A DNA stretch of 64,000 nt from Leifsonia xyli subsp. cynodontis DSM 46306 (GCF_000470775.1 NC_022438.1:1736001-1800000); one strand, 5' to 3'. Counted from the stretch's first letter, positions 26,937-36,762 are shown. Translations and numbers: made by a program. The notes: generated from the letters alone by a model not told the origin.

Positions 26937-27836
26937 ATGGCCGGAATGCGGGTGCTCGTCGCCGGAGGGTCCGGACTGATCGGCAGTGAACTGCGACGGC
27001 AGCTCGTCGACGCGGGGCACGAGGTGCTGCGCCTCGTCCGGCACGAGCCGGAAGAGGCGGACGACTTCCACTGGTCGCCGGAGACGCGGATGATCGACGT
27101 GGCGTTGATGGACCGCGCCGACGCCGTGGTCAACCTCTCCGGCGCCTCCCTGAACCGGCTGCCCTGGACAGCGGCGCACAAACGCCGCATCCGGAGCTCC
27201 CGGCTGGACGCGACCACGACCCTGACCGACGCGATGCGCCAAGCGGCGAACCCACCGGCGGTGTTCGTCAGCGCCTCAGCGGTGGGTTTCTACGGCGACC
27301 AGCCGGGAAAGACGCTGACCGAAGAGTCGGCCAAGGGCACAGGGTTCCTCTCCGATGTCGTCGAAGCCTGGGAGGCGGCGGCACACCTGGCTCCCGAACG
27401 CACGCGGGTGGTCACCGCCCGGACCGGCGTCGTGATCGGCCCGGGCGGCGCGATGGCCCCGCTGCTGCCGATGGCGAGACTCGGCCTCCTCGGACCTATC
27501 GCGGGCGGCGGCCAGAACTGGCCGTGGGTGAGCCTGCGCGACGAGGCGGCCGCTCTGGTCCACCTGCTCACCTCCGAGCTGACAGGTCCGGTCAATCTGG
27601 TCGGCCCGACCCCGGCGACCGCAGGCACCGTGCTCCGTGCGCTCGCCGCCGCCGTCCACCGCCCGTACCGGCTTCCGCTGCCGGAGTTCGCCGTGAAGGC
27701 CGCGCTGGGCGAAGCGGGACGCGAGTTGCTGCTCGCCAGTCAGCGCGTCGTCCCCAAGCGGCTGCTGGCGGACGGCTTCGCGTTCCGGGACGAGACCGTG
27801 GCCGAGGCCATGACAGAACTCGTCGCGGCGAGATGA
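26937..27836 (+). CDS. TIGR01777-family epimerase / SDR
   Basis: A 299-residue extended-SDR protein. The N-terminal cofactor motif is VLVAGGSGLIGSEL. It has VVNLSGASLNRLPW and the SASAVGFYGD segment with the SDR-type Tyr. A DUF1731-type C-terminal end (VPKRLLADGFAFRD) is visible. ATG 26937 follows GAAGGG. The family is often linked to cell division (SulA-related name), but the activity is not established. Confidence 0.87.
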   Translation: MAGMRVLVAGGSGLIGSELRRQLVDAGHEVLRLVRHEPEEADDFHWSPETRMIDVALMDRADAVVNLSGASLNRLPWTAAHKRRIRSSRLDATTTLTDAMRQAANPPAVFVSASAVGFYGDQPGKTLTEESAKGTGFLSDVVEAWEAAAHLAPERTRVVTARTGVVIGPGGAMAPLLPMARLGLLGPIAGGGQNWPWVSLRDEAAALVHLLTSELTGPVNLVGPTPATAGTVLRALAAAVHRPYRLPLPEFAVKAALGEAGRELLLASQRVVPKRLLADGFAFRDETVAEAMTELVAAR

Positions 27837-27849
27837 CGGAGACCGCCCC

Positions 27850-28308
27850 TCAGATCCGCGCGGCCTTCTGCTCGGCCCGCCAGAGTCCGATCGCCTCCCG
27901 CAGCGCCGCCCGGGCCCGGCGACGGTCGCCGCTCGCATCGTAAGCGAGCCCGAGACGGAACCAGGCTCGCCAGCTCTCCGGCTGCGCCTCGACCTCCGCC
28001 TTGTACTGCGGGAACTCCGCATCGGCGGCGTCCCGCACCGGCCAGCCGCTCGCGCGGTGCGGCAGGTCGTCGACGGGCAGGGTCCCCTCGGCGGCCATAA
28101 GTTTGACGAGCTGTTCGGCGCGCGCGCCGAACAGCAGCTCCCGGCCGATCGCCCACGCTGCGATGACCGGCAGCACCAGCAGGGCGACGCCCATCGCGAC
28201 GCCGATGCTCTTCCCGCTGACGAGCAGCAGGATGGCGCGCTGGAACACGAGCACGAGGTACACCAGCAGGAGAAGCGCCATAACGAGCGCAGCGATGCGG
28301 TTGCGCAC
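27850..28308 (-). CDS. Membrane protein with a TPR-like C-terminal domain
   Basis: A 152-residue protein with two N-terminal transmembrane helices (about 8-30 and 38-58) and a soluble C-terminal part containing a tetratricopeptide-like repeat (SWRAWFRLGLAYDASGDRRRARAALREAIGLW). Function unknown. It lies just downstream of dapB, with nine bases between the genes. Confidence 0.75.
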   Translation of the reverse strand: MRNRIAALVMALLLLVYLVLVFQRAILLLVSGKSIGVAMGVALLVLPVIAAWAIGRELLFGARAEQLVKLMAAEGTLPVDDLPHRASGWPVRDAADAEFPQYKAEVEAQPESWRAWFRLGLAYDASGDRRRARAALREAIGLWRAEQKAARI

Positions 28309-28317
28309 AGCGGAGTC

Positions 28318-29097
28318 CTAGTCTTCTCGGACGGTCGGGCGCGGCAGCTCTCCGTCCGGACCCGCGATGCCCAGATCGATCAGCTTGTCGAGGCCGACGG
28401 TCACACCGGTCGCCGTCGCGGCCGCGCGGACGGCGAGCAGGATTCCGGCCTCGTAGACGTCGGGGCTCACGGTGTCGTGGCGGAGGGTTAGAGTCTCGCC
28501 GGGACCGCCGAAGATCACCTGCTGCTCGGCGACCACACCGCACATCCGGAGGCTGTGAATGGGGACGCTCGCGACCTGCTGGCCGCGGGCGCGCTGGTCG
28601 GTGTGCGGCGCGTCCACCGGTCCGCGCTGGGCGCGAGCGGCGCCGATGAGCTCCGCGGTGCGCACGGCGGTGCCGGAAGGCGAGTCCACCTTGCCCGCTC
28701 CGTGTACCTCGACGATCTCGATGGAGTCGAAGAAGCGGGCAGCGACGGTTGCGAACAGAGTGCCGAGCGCGGAGCCGAGGGAGAAGTTGGGGATGACGAC
28801 GGCTCCCGCGCCCGGGCGCTGGGCCATCCGGCGCTCAAGGTCCAGAATGCGGTCCGCCGACCAGCCGGAGGTGCCGACGAGGACGTTCATGCCGTTGTCG
28901 ATCGCGAACGCGACGATTCCGGGACTCACCCGGGGAAGGGTCATGTCCACCAGGACATCCGCCCCGAGCATGTCCTCGAGGGGGGAGCGCGAATCGAGCG
29001 CCGCCACGAGCTCCAGATCGTGCGCCCGCTCGATCAGCCGCACGGCCACACTGCCCAGTTTTCCGGTCGCACCGGCGACGGCCACGCGAATAGTCAC
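28318..29097 (-). CDS. dapB: 4-hydroxy-tetrahydrodipicolinate reductase
   Basis: A 259-residue NAD(P)H-dependent enzyme of the diaminopimelate pathway. The cofactor motif is VAGATGKLG at 7-15. The active-site block is EVHGAGKVDSPSGTA (about 130-144), with catalytic His132 and Lys136 kept. In most DapB proteins the catalytic His is followed by a second His; here it is Gly133. The rest of the C-terminal substrate domain is complete, so I expect activity, but the change deserves a look. Confidence 0.9.
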   Translation of the reverse strand: MTIRVAVAGATGKLGSVAVRLIERAHDLELVAALDSRSPLEDMLGADVLVDMTLPRVSPGIVAFAIDNGMNVLVGTSGWSADRILDLERRMAQRPGAGAVVIPNFSLGSALGTLFATVAARFFDSIEIVEVHGAGKVDSPSGTAVRTAELIGAARAQRGPVDAPHTDQRARGQQVASVPIHSLRMCGVVAEQQVIFGGPGETLTLRHDTVSPDVYEAGILLAVRAAATATGVTVGLDKLIDLGIAGPDGELPRPTVRED

Positions 29098-29147
29098 CCG
29101 TTCATCCTACCCGCCGCCCGCCGCCCGCGGCCCGCTACGCTGGGCCG

Positions 29148-29642
29148 ATGGTCTCCTTTGCCGCGGCCTCCGTCACCGACGCGTCCGCTCGCCGAATGCT
29201 GAGCGGCTACTTCGCCGAGCGCGCCGCCACTTTCCCGCAGGAGCAGGGCGCCTACCGGACCACATTCCCGGACCCCGGGCAGTTCGTGGCGCCGAAGGGG
29301 GTGTTCCTGCTAGCCTCCGACGAAGCCGAGGAGGCCGGCTGCGGCGGCGTCCGTGTCCTCTCCGTCCCGCTCGCGGACGGGGAGGAGGGCCGGGCTGTCG
29401 TCCGCTACGAAGTGAAGCACCTCTGGGTGAAGCCGGCGCACCGCGGGCGTGGGCTCGGGCGCGCTCTCCTCGCCGAGCTGGAGCGCCGGGCACGCGGTTT
29501 CGGCGCGACCGAGGTCGTGCTCGACACGAACGCGTCGCTAGAGGCGGCCGGCGGCCTCTACCGGCGACACGGCTACCAGAGCGTCCGGCCCTACAACGAC
29601 AACCCCAACGCCACCGACTGGCTCCGCAAACCCCTCCCCTGA
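29148..29642 (+). CDS. GNAT family N-acetyltransferase
   Basis: A 164-residue acyl-CoA-dependent acetyltransferase. Motif A is LWVKPAHRGRGLGRALLAELERRA, and VVLDTNASLEAAGGLYRRHGY is the following motif B region. The N-terminal half is less conserved. The substrate is unknown. The gene is divergent from dapB and convergent with the histidine phosphatase gene. Confidence 0.85.
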   Translation: MVSFAAASVTDASARRMLSGYFAERAATFPQEQGAYRTTFPDPGQFVAPKGVFLLASDEAEEAGCGGVRVLSVPLADGEEGRAVVRYEVKHLWVKPAHRGRGLGRALLAELERRARGFGATEVVLDTNASLEAAGGLYRRHGYQSVRPYNDNPNATDWLRKPLP

Positions 29643-29661
29643 CCCCCGCTCTCTTCTCCCT

Positions 29662-29730
29662 CTCCATCGGTTCCTCAGTTATTCAGGCGACACGCCGGAA
29701 CGGAGCGGAAAAACTGAGGAACCGATGGAG
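29662..29730. terminator. Long hairpin between convergent genes, copy 1 of a repeat family
   Basis: Nineteen bases at 29662-29680 (CTCCATCGGTTCCTCAGTT) pair perfectly with 29712-29730 around a 31-base loop holding CGACACGCCGG (29688-29698). There is no T-run. A related hairpin at 60493-60552 shares the loop motif and stem layout with compensated differences. A bidirectional terminator is the simplest role. Confidence 0.7.
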
Positions 29731-29734
29731 GGGG

Positions 29735-30337
29735 TCAGACGGATCGGAGGTCGGGGAGGCCGGTACGGAGTTCGACGGGGAGATGACCGAGGTCGTTGTG
29801 GACGACGAGGACCGGGGGCTTCGCCGAGCGGACGCGGATGATGGTGAGGCCGCAATTGGCCTGGTTGAGGCCGAGCCAGCGCCAGGACGGGGCATCGAAG
29901 ACATGGCGGACGAACCAGCCGATGACGAAGTTGTGGGTCACCAGCAGATCGTGCCTGTCCCCCAGCGCCGGTGTGAGGAACTCGTGGACCGCGTCCTCCA
30001 TCTGGGCGCTGCCGGCCTCGATCTCAGCTTCGGTCACCGGACCGAAGAACGATTCGAACGCCTTCGGCATGTCCGGGGTCGGTCCCGAGGGGATGCAGTC
30101 GAACAGCAGACTGGAGGGCTCGGGTGCGAGGGCCGGCATCCGCTCGCCGATGATCGCAGCGGTCTCTGCGGCACGCGCGAGCGGCGAGTGGTACATGCCC
30201 GTGAAGGGCACACCGCTCAGCCGGTCCGCGATGAGCTGCGCCTGACGCTTTCCGCGTGGAGAGAGCGGGCCGTCGGGCAGGCCGTGTTCGGCGTCCTGCT
30301 GCTCGCCGTGACGCACGAGGTAGAGGTAATGGAGCAC
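29735..30337 (-). CDS. Histidine phosphatase family protein
   Basis: A 200-residue phosphoglycerate-mutase-like protein. The phospho-histidine motif is LVRHGEQ at 7-13, with SPLARAAETA carrying the second Arg, an acidic catalytic region, and LLVTHNFVIGWF carrying the second His. Substrate not predictable. Confidence 0.88.
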   Translation of the reverse strand: MLHYLYLVRHGEQQDAEHGLPDGPLSPRGKRQAQLIADRLSGVPFTGMYHSPLARAAETAAIIGERMPALAPEPSSLLFDCIPSGPTPDMPKAFESFFGPVTEAEIEAGSAQMEDAVHEFLTPALGDRHDLLVTHNFVIGWFVRHVFDAPSWRWLGLNQANCGLTIIRVRSAKPPVLVVHNDLGHLPVELRTGLPDLRSV

Positions 30338-30384
30338 CGGTGGAACCTTTCGAAGCAGATGTTCAAAGCAGATGCGAACGGCAG

Positions 30385-31734
30385 TCAGACGACGAGTCCG
30401 GCGAAGGTGTCGTCGGTCACATTCCCGACAGCCGAGACGGAGAACTCCCGGCCAGCGAGATCGCGGGCGAGATCGCGCACATCGTCGGCGGTGACCAGAC
30501 GCAGCCTGCGGAGGCTCTCGTCCAGGTCGGCGAACTCTCCCAGGCTGATCTCGGCGCGTCCGAGACGCGACATGCGGGTGTCGGAGTCTTCCAGGGCGAG
30601 GGCGGTGCCGCCGGAGAGCTGGCCGACGGCGCGGCTCAGTTCCTCGGACGTGACGCCGCCGTCGGCGAGACGGCGCAACTCGTCGAGAACAAGCTCGGCG
30701 ACTTGCCGGGCCTTGGCGGGCGCACAGCCCGCGTAGAGCCCGAAAACCCCGGCGTCGGAGTAGGAGCCGGAGAAAGAGAAGACCGCGTAGGCGAGGCCGC
30801 GCTTCTCGCGGACCTCCTGAAAGAGGCGGCTCGACATCCCGCCGCCGAGGATGGAGTTGAGGACGCTCATAGTGGTGCGCCGGTTGTCTGAGACCACGAT
30901 GCCGGGGACGCCGACGAGCAGGTTGACCTGCTCGGTGGGGCGCTCGACCGTGACCACAGCGGCAGCGCGGCGGATGGCGGCCGGCGCGGCGGTGCGGCGT
31001 ACGACCGGGCTCGCCGCCGCGGCGGGGTCCCAGCCGGCGACGTCGAGCGCGCGCTGGACGTCCGCGACGAGCAGATCGTGATCGACCGCTCCCGCGGCGG
31101 TGACGACGAGGTCCTGCGGGCGATAGTTAGCGCGGTAGTGGTTCCAGACGGCGTCGCGGGACGCCGCCCGGATGGTCTCCGGGCGCCCGCCGATCGGCCT
31201 GCCGAGCGGGTGCTCGCCGAGCACCGCGGAGAACAGCCGTTCTTTGGCGACGTCGGACGGGTCGTCCTCAGCCATCGACAGCTCCTCGAGGATCACCGCA
31301 CGCTCGTTCTCGAACTCGGCCGGATCAAGCACCGAGGAGGTGAGCATGTCGCCGATGACCTCGACAGCCATATCGAGGTCTCTGTCCTGCACTTTGGCGT
31401 AATAGCAGGTGTACTCCTTGGCGGTCATCGCGTTGTGCTCTCCGCCGACGGAGTCGAAGGCGACGGCGATGTCGAGCGCCGAGCGCGATCCGGTCCCTTT
31501 GAACAGGAGGTGCTCGAGGAAGTGCGTGGAGCCGAGACTGCCGGGGACACCTTCTTGTTCGTCGCGCGAGCCGACCGAGACCCAATAGCCGAGCGTCGTG
31601 CTCCTGGCTCCGGGGACCCGCTCACTGAGGATGCGGACACCACTCGGCAGAATCGTCCGTCGGACCAGCGCGTCGCCGGAAGCAGCAAAGGTGAGATCGG
31701 CCGAACCGAGCGAAAGGTCAACTGCGCTATTCAT
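30385..31734 (-). CDS. M16 family zinc metallopeptidase
   Basis: A 449-residue protease related to processing peptidase beta. The inverted zinc motif HFLEH is in STHFLEHLLFKGT, and the third ligand is in ENERAVILEE. The C-terminal M16C domain has GGGMSSRLFQEVREKRGLAY. ATG 31734 is preferred to the longer frame start at 31767. In relatives pnp usually precedes this gene; here a TetR regulator on the other strand does, so the local order is broken. Confidence 0.9.
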   Translation of the reverse strand: MNSAVDLSLGSADLTFAASGDALVRRTILPSGVRILSERVPGARSTTLGYWVSVGSRDEQEGVPGSLGSTHFLEHLLFKGTGSRSALDIAVAFDSVGGEHNAMTAKEYTCYYAKVQDRDLDMAVEVIGDMLTSSVLDPAEFENERAVILEELSMAEDDPSDVAKERLFSAVLGEHPLGRPIGGRPETIRAASRDAVWNHYRANYRPQDLVVTAAGAVDHDLLVADVQRALDVAGWDPAAAASPVVRRTAAPAAIRRAAAVVTVERPTEQVNLLVGVPGIVVSDNRRTTMSVLNSILGGGMSSRLFQEVREKRGLAYAVFSFSGSYSDAGVFGLYAGCAPAKARQVAELVLDELRRLADGGVTSEELSRAVGQLSGGTALALEDSDTRMSRLGRAEISLGEFADLDESLRRLRLVTADDVRDLARDLAGREFSVSAVGNVTDDTFAGLVV

Positions 31735-31789
31735 CCTCTCAACCCTACGCCAGAGGCCCCAAAACACTGAGTGAACAAATTGAGGACAA

Positions 31790-31803
31790 ACAGAATATTC
31801 TGT
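31790..31803. promoter_or_regulatory. 14-bp perfect palindrome upstream of the TetR gene
   Basis: ACAGAATATTCTGT is fully palindromic and lies in an unusually AT-rich divergent promoter region between the M16 and TetR-family genes. It is preceded by a TTGAGG hexamer at 31780-31785. Position and form fit a TetR-type operator controlling the regulator itself and perhaps the M16 gene. Confidence 0.5.
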
Positions 31804-31917
31804 CTATCTATATACTGGTTTCCAATCACCCGGACCGACGATCCCCCGAAAGCCGGTCCAGGCGGTTCTCAGAACACACGGAGGTCACAGCCTCCCCGAC
31901 AGAAGGAGTCGTGCCGG

Positions 31918-32502
31918 ATGGTCGTAAGCGCCCGAGCGACCATCCGGCCGCCCGCACCGTCGAAGATCAAAATCCTCGCCACAGCGGATGAACTTTTCTA
32001 TCAGGAAGGCATCCACACGGTCGGAGTCGACCGCATCATCGCCGGCGCGAAAGTGACGAAGGCGACGTTCTACAAGCACTTTCGGTCGAAGGATCTCCTC
32101 ATCATCGCGTACGTCGAGGGGCGCGATCGCCAGGGGCGCGAGTGGTTCGCCCGACAGGAGCAGGAGCGGTCCAACCCGCGCGACATCGCCCGGGCCCTCG
32201 TCGACTCGATCACCGCGGAGGCGGTCCGCCCGGAGTTCCGCGGCGACCCCTTCATCAACGCGGCCGCGCAGTTCGCCGAGGAGAGCCATCCGGTGCGCAT
32301 CGCCGTGACCGCCCACCGGGACTGGTACGCGAAGCGGATCGAAGAGCTGTTCCGCGAGATCGGGCACGCGCACCCCGGAGATGCCACCGACGATCTGATC
32401 CTGGCCTGTGACGGGGCAATGGCGGGAGGCTACGTCGGTGACCCGATCGCCGCGGGCGCCGCGCTGCACCGGTCGCTGGAGCGGATTCTCTCGGAGGCCT
32501 GA
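31918..32502 (+). CDS. TetR/AcrR family transcriptional regulator
   Basis: A 194-residue regulator. The N-terminal HTH has ILATADELFYQEGIHTVGVD followed by IIAGAKVTKATFYKHFRSKDLL. The C-terminal ligand domain is not recognisable in detail. ATG 31918 follows AGAAGGAG; the upstream in-frame codons (from 31771) overlap the promoter region and look non-coding. It ends four bases from the convergent aldo/keto reductase gene. The ligand is unknown. Confidence 0.9.
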   Translation: MVVSARATIRPPAPSKIKILATADELFYQEGIHTVGVDRIIAGAKVTKATFYKHFRSKDLLIIAYVEGRDRQGREWFARQEQERSNPRDIARALVDSITAEAVRPEFRGDPFINAAAQFAEESHPVRIAVTAHRDWYAKRIEELFREIGHAHPGDATDDLILACDGAMAGGYVGDPIAAGAALHRSLERILSEA

Positions 32503-32505
32503 GAT

Positions 32506-33720
32506 CTACTCCGAGACGCGGTCCAGCTCCCGCATCTGAGTGCGCGCGAGGCGGACACCGGCGGCGGCGAGCAGGGCGTCGACCTGCTCCGGACGGCTGG
32601 CGCTCGCGACCGGGGCGACGATCGTGCGCTTGGCGAGCAGCCAGGCGATGGCGATGCTCGCCGGGGCGACGCCCTGCTCGGCGGCGATGCGGTCGAGCAC
32701 AGCAAGGACGCGCATCCCCCGGCGGTTGACGTAGGCCGACGCGCGGACGCTCCGGGCGCCGGCGGTCAGATCGCTCTTCGAGCGATACTTACCCGTCAGG
32801 AAACCGTTGGCGAGCGCGTAGCAGGGCATGACCGCGAGGCCCTGCGCCGCCGCGACGATGCGCAGCGCACTCTCGAACTCGGCACGGTGCATGAGGTTGT
32901 ACGGGGTCTGGATCGCCACGAACTTCGGGAGGCCGGAGGAGGCCAGGATGCGCGCCTCGATCAGCCGGTCGGCGCTGAAGTTCGAGGCGGCGAGATAACG
33001 GACCTTCCCGGTCTCGATCAGCCACTCGGCCGTTGCGAGGCTGTCCGCCAGGGGGATGTCGGGGTCGTCGTCGTGGAAGTAGAGCAGGTCGATGCGATCG
33101 GTCTGTAGACGCTCCAGCGAGGACTCGACGGCGCGGACGATACTGACCGGGCCGAGGCCGGGGTTCTCGTGGTGGCGGCCGACTTTGGTGGCGACGACGA
33201 GATCGTCGCGGTTTCCGCGCTTGCGCATCCACTGACCGATCAGCACTTCGCTGCGACCGCCGACGTAGCTGTCGGCCGTGTCGATGAAATCGCCGCCGAG
33301 CGCAGCGAACCGATCGAGGATGGCGAGGGAAGTCTCGCTGTTGGCCGTCCAACCGAAGACACTGGCGCCGAGGGAGAGCGGGTGGACCGCGAGGTCGGAC
33401 TCGCCGATGGGCCGGGGCGCGATGATCGAGAGCGGGCCAGTGGAGTCCAAACGGGGGTTGATGTCGGGCGGACCGCCGATATCGGTGAAGGGCTCGCCTG
33501 CGGACGAAGGGGAGACGGCGGAAGGCTCGTCAACGGCGGACGAGGGAGCGGCCGAGGCGGCGAGGGATGCGGGAGCGGCGGGCCGTGGGGTCGTCACGGC
33601 GCGTTCTGTCGCCGCGTCGCTCCCGGCGGCCGGATTCTCCGCCTCGGCTGCCACGGCCTGTGCCGAGGGCAGACGGATTCCGACGGTCTCGAGCAGACGC
33701 AGGGGAAGCAGCTGTGGCAT
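32506..33720 (-). CDS. Aldo/keto reductase with a long N-terminal extension
   Basis: A 404-residue protein. Residues from about 105 on form a TIM-barrel aldo/keto reductase: GASVFGW, GDFIDTADSYVGGRSE with the catalytic Asp and Tyr, VVATKVGRH with the Lys, and YFHDDDPDIPL. The first ~100 residues are Ala/Pro/Ser-rich, look disordered and are not part of the family. Internal starts near residue 100 cannot be excluded. The substrate is unknown. Confidence 0.82.
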   Translation of the reverse strand: MPQLLPLRLLETVGIRLPSAQAVAAEAENPAAGSDAATERAVTTPRPAAPASLAASAAPSSAVDEPSAVSPSSAGEPFTDIGGPPDINPRLDSTGPLSIIAPRPIGESDLAVHPLSLGASVFGWTANSETSLAILDRFAALGGDFIDTADSYVGGRSEVLIGQWMRKRGNRDDLVVATKVGRHHENPGLGPVSIVRAVESSLERLQTDRIDLLYFHDDDPDIPLADSLATAEWLIETGKVRYLAASNFSADRLIEARILASSGLPKFVAIQTPYNLMHRAEFESALRIVAAAQGLAVMPCYALANGFLTGKYRSKSDLTAGARSVRASAYVNRRGMRVLAVLDRIAAEQGVAPASIAIAWLLAKRTIVAPVASASRPEQVDALLAAAGVRLARTQMRELDRVSE

Positions 33721-34078
33721 GCCCTCCCCCCTTCTCCGGCCGACCCGGCGCCGTCGCGAGCCGATTCGAAAGCGCCTGCTCTGAAACGGTACTTGCAGCG
33801 TATGTCAAGGGTCCGACACGCCGGGGCCGAAATCGAGGGTCGAAACGGGAGTCTTCGGTCACGATTTCATCACGGCCGCTGCGGAGACAGCCGAGGACAG
33901 GGCGGAGGCGTGAGCGGCGCCACCGCTCGGGGATCGCTACCCGCTGACACGCGAATCCTTCTCCACAGACGCTGAAACATAACGCGTTGTCCACCGATTC
34001 CGGCTTCGACCGCGAGCGCGTCGCCGCTATGCGTTACAGTCCGAGGAACGCGACCAGCACCAAGCGTGAGGACCTACC
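33721..34078. other. 358-bp intergenic region
   Basis: No recognisable gene between the divergent aldo/keto reductase and penicillin-acylase genes. It contains one copy of CGACACGCCGG (33814-33824), here without a hairpin. The GAGGA before GTG 34079 is the ribosome-binding site of the next gene. Confidence 0.4.
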
Positions 34079-36731
34079 GTGGGCGACGACACTCCCCGAC
34101 TGAGAAAGCGCCACCGGGCGCTCCGGACCGTGGGGGTCGCGCTCGCCGTGCTCCTCGTGATCGTCGCGATCGCGGGCGGGATCGGGGTGTGGACGGTCAC
34201 CCGGTCCTTCCCGCAGACCTCCGGCACGCTGACGCTCTCCGGTCTGACGAAACCCGTGACCGTGACCAGGGTACTCGGCGGGGGTGCCGCAGATCACCGC
34301 GCAGACCGCCGACGACCTGTTCCGGGCGCAGGGGTACGTGCATGCCCAGGACCGCTTCTGGGAGATGGACTTCCGGCGGCATGTCACCGCGGGCCGTCTC
34401 TCGGAGCTCTTCGGCGCCAGCCAGGTGCCCACCGACACGTTCATCCGCACACTGGGCTGGCGAAACATCGCGGAGCAGGAGGTGGAGCTGCTCGACGAGA
34501 CGAGCCTGCGCTACTACCAGGACTACGCCGACGGGGTGAACGCCTACCTCGCGGGGCACAGGGGGGGGCGGAGATCTCCCTGGAGTACGCGGTGCTCGGT
34601 CTGCAGAACCCCGGATACTCCCCCGCGGAGTGGACGCCGGCCGACTCGGTCGCCTGGCTGAAAGCGATGGCGTGGGACCTCCGCTCCAACCTCGAAGACG
34701 AGATCGACCGGGCTCTGCTCTCGACGACGCTGACGCCCCAGCAGGTCGCCGAACTGCACCCCGGGTACGACTATGCCGCGCATCCCACGATCACGGAGCC
34801 GGGCGGCGGTGCAGCGGCGCCCGCGGCCGGAGGCGGTCCGGGCACGGGCGAGGCAGAGGGGAACGGAGCCGACGGGAGCGGGGCCGACGGGAGCACCCGG
34901 TCGGCGACGGACGGACCGGCGGGGCGGGCGACGGTGCCCGTCGCGGACTACCGCGACGGGCTGCAGCAGGTGGCGACGAGCCTTGCGGCGGCTGCCGAAG
35001 CCGATGGGACCCGCGGGCACGGACATCGGCTCGAACTCGTGGGTGGTGTCCGGGGACCACACGGCGACCGGCAAACCACTGCTCGCGAACGACCCGCACC
35101 TCGGCGCCTCGATGCCGTCGGTCTGGTACCAGATCGGACTGCGGTGCGCGACGGTCACGGCGGAGTGCCCGTTCGCTGTCTCCGGGTTCGGGTTCTCCGG
35201 CTTCCCGGGCGTCGTCATCGGGCACAACGAGCGGATCGCGTGGGGGTTCACGAACCTCGGGCCGGATGTCGCCGATCTGTACGTGGAGAGAGTCGACAGC
35301 GATACGAACACCTAAGAATACGACGGCGCCCAGGTTCCGCTCACGATCCGCTCGGAGACGATCAGGGTCGCCGGCGGCGAGGACGTGGACCTCACCGTCC
35401 GCTCGACCCGACACGGGCCGATCGTCACCGATCTCAACAGCGCCTACAGGACGATCGCCGAGCACGAAGCCGCGGCGCTGGGCAGGCCCGCACCGGAGCA
35501 CCAGCTGTCGCTACAGTGGACGGCGCTGACGCCGGGGCCGACTCCGAGCGCCATCTTCGCCTTCAACGTCGCCCGCGACTGGCCGAGCTTCCGGGCCGCA
35601 GCGGCCTCGTTCCAGGTGCCGTCGCAGAACCTGCTCTACGCCGATGTGGACGGCAACATCGGCTATCAGGCTCCCGGCGCCGTGCCCATCCGCGCGAGCG
35701 AAGAGGGCACGATGCCGGTTCCCGGCTGGACGAGCCGGTACGGGTGGGTGGGCAGTATCCCGTACGACGAACTGCCGAGCGTGCTCAATCCGCCGCGCGG
35801 GTACATTGTCACCGCGAACAATGCGGCGGTGGGCCCCGAGTTCCCGCAGCTGATCACGCGAGACTGGGACGCCGGTTACCGCGCCAAGCAGATCGACGTG
35901 CGCCTGCAGAGGCTGCTCTCCGCAGAGAAGAAGGTGACGGCGGCGGAGATGAGGGCGATCCAGGCGGACACCTACGATGCGAACGCCGCGACCCTGGCCC
36001 CGCTCATCATCGCGATCGGGAACAGAGCGGACCCGGCCTCGGGGATGGCCAAGGCTGCCCGGCTGCTGACCGGGTGGGACTACGGCGACGACGCCGACAG
36101 CGCGGCAGCCGCCTATTTCGCCGTCTTCTGGAAGAACCTGCTCGCGGACGCCTTCGGCAGGAAGCTTCCCGCCTCCGCGCCACCGGACGGCGGGGACCGC
36201 TGGTTCCGGGTGGTGCAGACTCTGGTCTCAGAGCCCGGCTCGGAATGGTGGACGGACAGCACGCTCGGCGTCGCCGGTCGCGACGACATGATCGAACACG
36301 CGGGGAACGCCGCCTGGAAGGAGGCGGTCCAGCGGCTCGGCGGCGATCCGTCCTCGTGGCGCTGGGGCAGCCTCCACACCCTGGAACTCACGAACGCGAG
36401 CTTCGGGACGTCCGGGATCGCCCCGGTCGAGTGGCTGTTCAATCGCGGACCGTACCGTGTCGGCGGCGGCTCCAGCATCGTGAACGCGACCGGCTGGGAT
36501 GCGTCCGCCGGCTACGAAGTGGGCCACGTCCCGTCCATGCGGATGGTGATCGACCTCGCGGACTTCGACCGGAGCACCTGGGTCAATCTCACCGGAGCGT
36601 CCGGCCACGCTTTCGACCCGCACTACGCCGATCAGACCGCCCTGTGGGTTCGCGGCCAGACCCGGCCCTGGCCGTTCACTCCGGCCGCGTCCCGCGAGGC
36701 AGCCACGCAGACCCTCCGCCTCACACCCTGA
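34079..36731 (+). pseudogene. Penicillin acylase family protein, three frameshifts and a stop
   Basis: Pieces rebuild an ~880-residue Ntn-hydrolase that would be membrane-anchored or secreted (N-terminal helix VALAVLLVIVAIAGGIGVW) and hydrolyse an amide bond. The self-processing site GSNSWVVSGDHTATGKP is present. Frame changes occur in a G-run at 34276-34283, in eight Gs at 34561-34568 and near 35013-35025. A TAA at 35313-35315 replaces what should be a Tyr codon. The last 470 codons are then open to 36731. A Gly/Ala-rich linker lies between the alpha and beta parts. Confidence 0.9.
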
Positions 36732-36740
36732 CCTGCCCCG

Positions 36741-36762
36741 CGTCCTCCCCCTCACGCGAGGA
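36741..36762. terminator. Small hairpin downstream of the penicillin acylase remnant
   Basis: GTCCTC and GAGGAC form a six-base stem with a ten-base loop between two convergent genes. The stem is short and without a T-run. Confidence 0.3.
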
